Of a stretch of 34,832 nucleotides of DNA, positions 34,673 through 34,832 are shown one piece after another. The stretch comes from Methylobacterium terricola (GTDB lineage Bacteria > Pseudomonadota > Alphaproteobacteria > Rhizobiales > Beijerinckiaceae). The stretch spans positions 4,799-39,630 of the forward strand of contig NZ_VDDA01000037.1 of assembly GCF_006151805.1 (NCBI RefSeq), given 5' to 3'. Both the position numbers and the translations under genes were made by a program. The notes beneath the pieces are model-generated. The model ran no database searches, was not told where the DNA came from, and saw only the letters and a list, made by a program, of their open reading frames with translations. How positions within the stretch are numbered: the first letter of the stretch is position 1; each line of letters opens with the position of its first letter.

Positions 34673-34705
34673 CGGCGGATCGTCCTTCCTCGCGATGGGG
34701 CGGCC

Positions 34706-34832
34706 TACTGACCGACGGCCGCCTTGATCTTGGCGAGCCAGGGGCGCGCCATCGGGAAATCCTTGAGCAGCGCCTCGTGCACGACCGGTGCCGTCGCGCG
34801 GAAGCTCGCCAGATCCGGCTCGATGATCTGGA
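34706..34832 (-). CDS. Probable TRAP-type substrate-binding protein, carboxyl end (partial)
   Basis: Only the last ~41 residues are in the window. They read IIEPDLASFRATAPVVHEAL, then KDFPMARPWLAKIKAAVGQ and a TAG stop. The D-x-xxFR-x-xxPV pattern followed by a final I-K-x-A helix resembles the ends of DctP-type TRAP transporter binding proteins. The fragment is short, so the family call is tentative. It precedes the cupin gene on the same strand. Confidence 0.5.

Overview
The window is high-GC, densely coded DNA from what looks like an alphaproteobacterium, most plausibly a Methylobacterium-like member of the Hyphomicrobiales. That placement is inferred from base composition, codon usage and the mix of families (IS5/IS427-type relics, BMP-type nucleobase ABC importers, an AtzD/barbiturase-family hydrolase); there is no rRNA or other marker to prove it.

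Layout. (1) About 1-3682, minus strand: the amino-terminal part of a very large surface or secreted protein, with a ~150-residue unique domain followed by at least twelve ~90-residue Ig-like repeats running off the window. (2) About 3683-7020: a low-density, partly AT-rich scar with one hypothetical gene, an IS5-family fragment and a DyP-type peroxidase pseudogene cut just before its heme-ligand region. (3) 7021-12969: a complete BMP-type ABC importer (binding protein, duplicated ATPase, two permeases) followed by a cytosine-deaminase/AtzC-like amidohydrolase. (4) About 12995-16300: a second scar with a mosaic of TnpB, IS1182 and IS5 fragments, an intact SDR gene, the 3' stub of an acetamidase/formamidase gene, an internally deleted IS3 element, the 3' stub of a PIN toxin gene and an AbrB-type antitoxin. 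(5) 16911-22812: an FAD monooxygenase followed by a second complete BMP-type ABC importer. (6) 22956-33736: cyanuric acid hydrolase/barbiturase, luciferase-like monooxygenase, HyuA and HyuB, an orphan family-5 binding protein, a class III aminotransferase and a GcvA-like LysR regulator. (7) 33765-34151: a Rid-family protein. (8) The right edge, minus strand: a cupin and the carboxyl end of a probable TRAP binding protein.

How it fits together. Apart from the two scars and the left-end adhesin, most genes fit one theme: uptake and stepwise dismantling of nitrogen-rich cyclic amides (pyrimidines, purines, s-triazines, hydantoins). The two importers would bring in heterocycles, the CodA/AtzC-like enzyme would replace an exocyclic amine with oxygen, the FAD and luciferase-like monooxygenases could oxidise the ring or side chain, the AtzD/barbiturase enzyme would open it, HyuAB could cleave a cyclic imide or lactam with ATP, and the aminotransferase and Rid protein would handle amino and imine products. 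The individual family calls are solid. The assembled pathway and its substrate are inference. The most notable points are this cluster with its paired importers, the altered metal-site neighbourhood of the CodA-like enzyme, and a set of long intergenic palindromes at 22810-22937 and 29402-29477.
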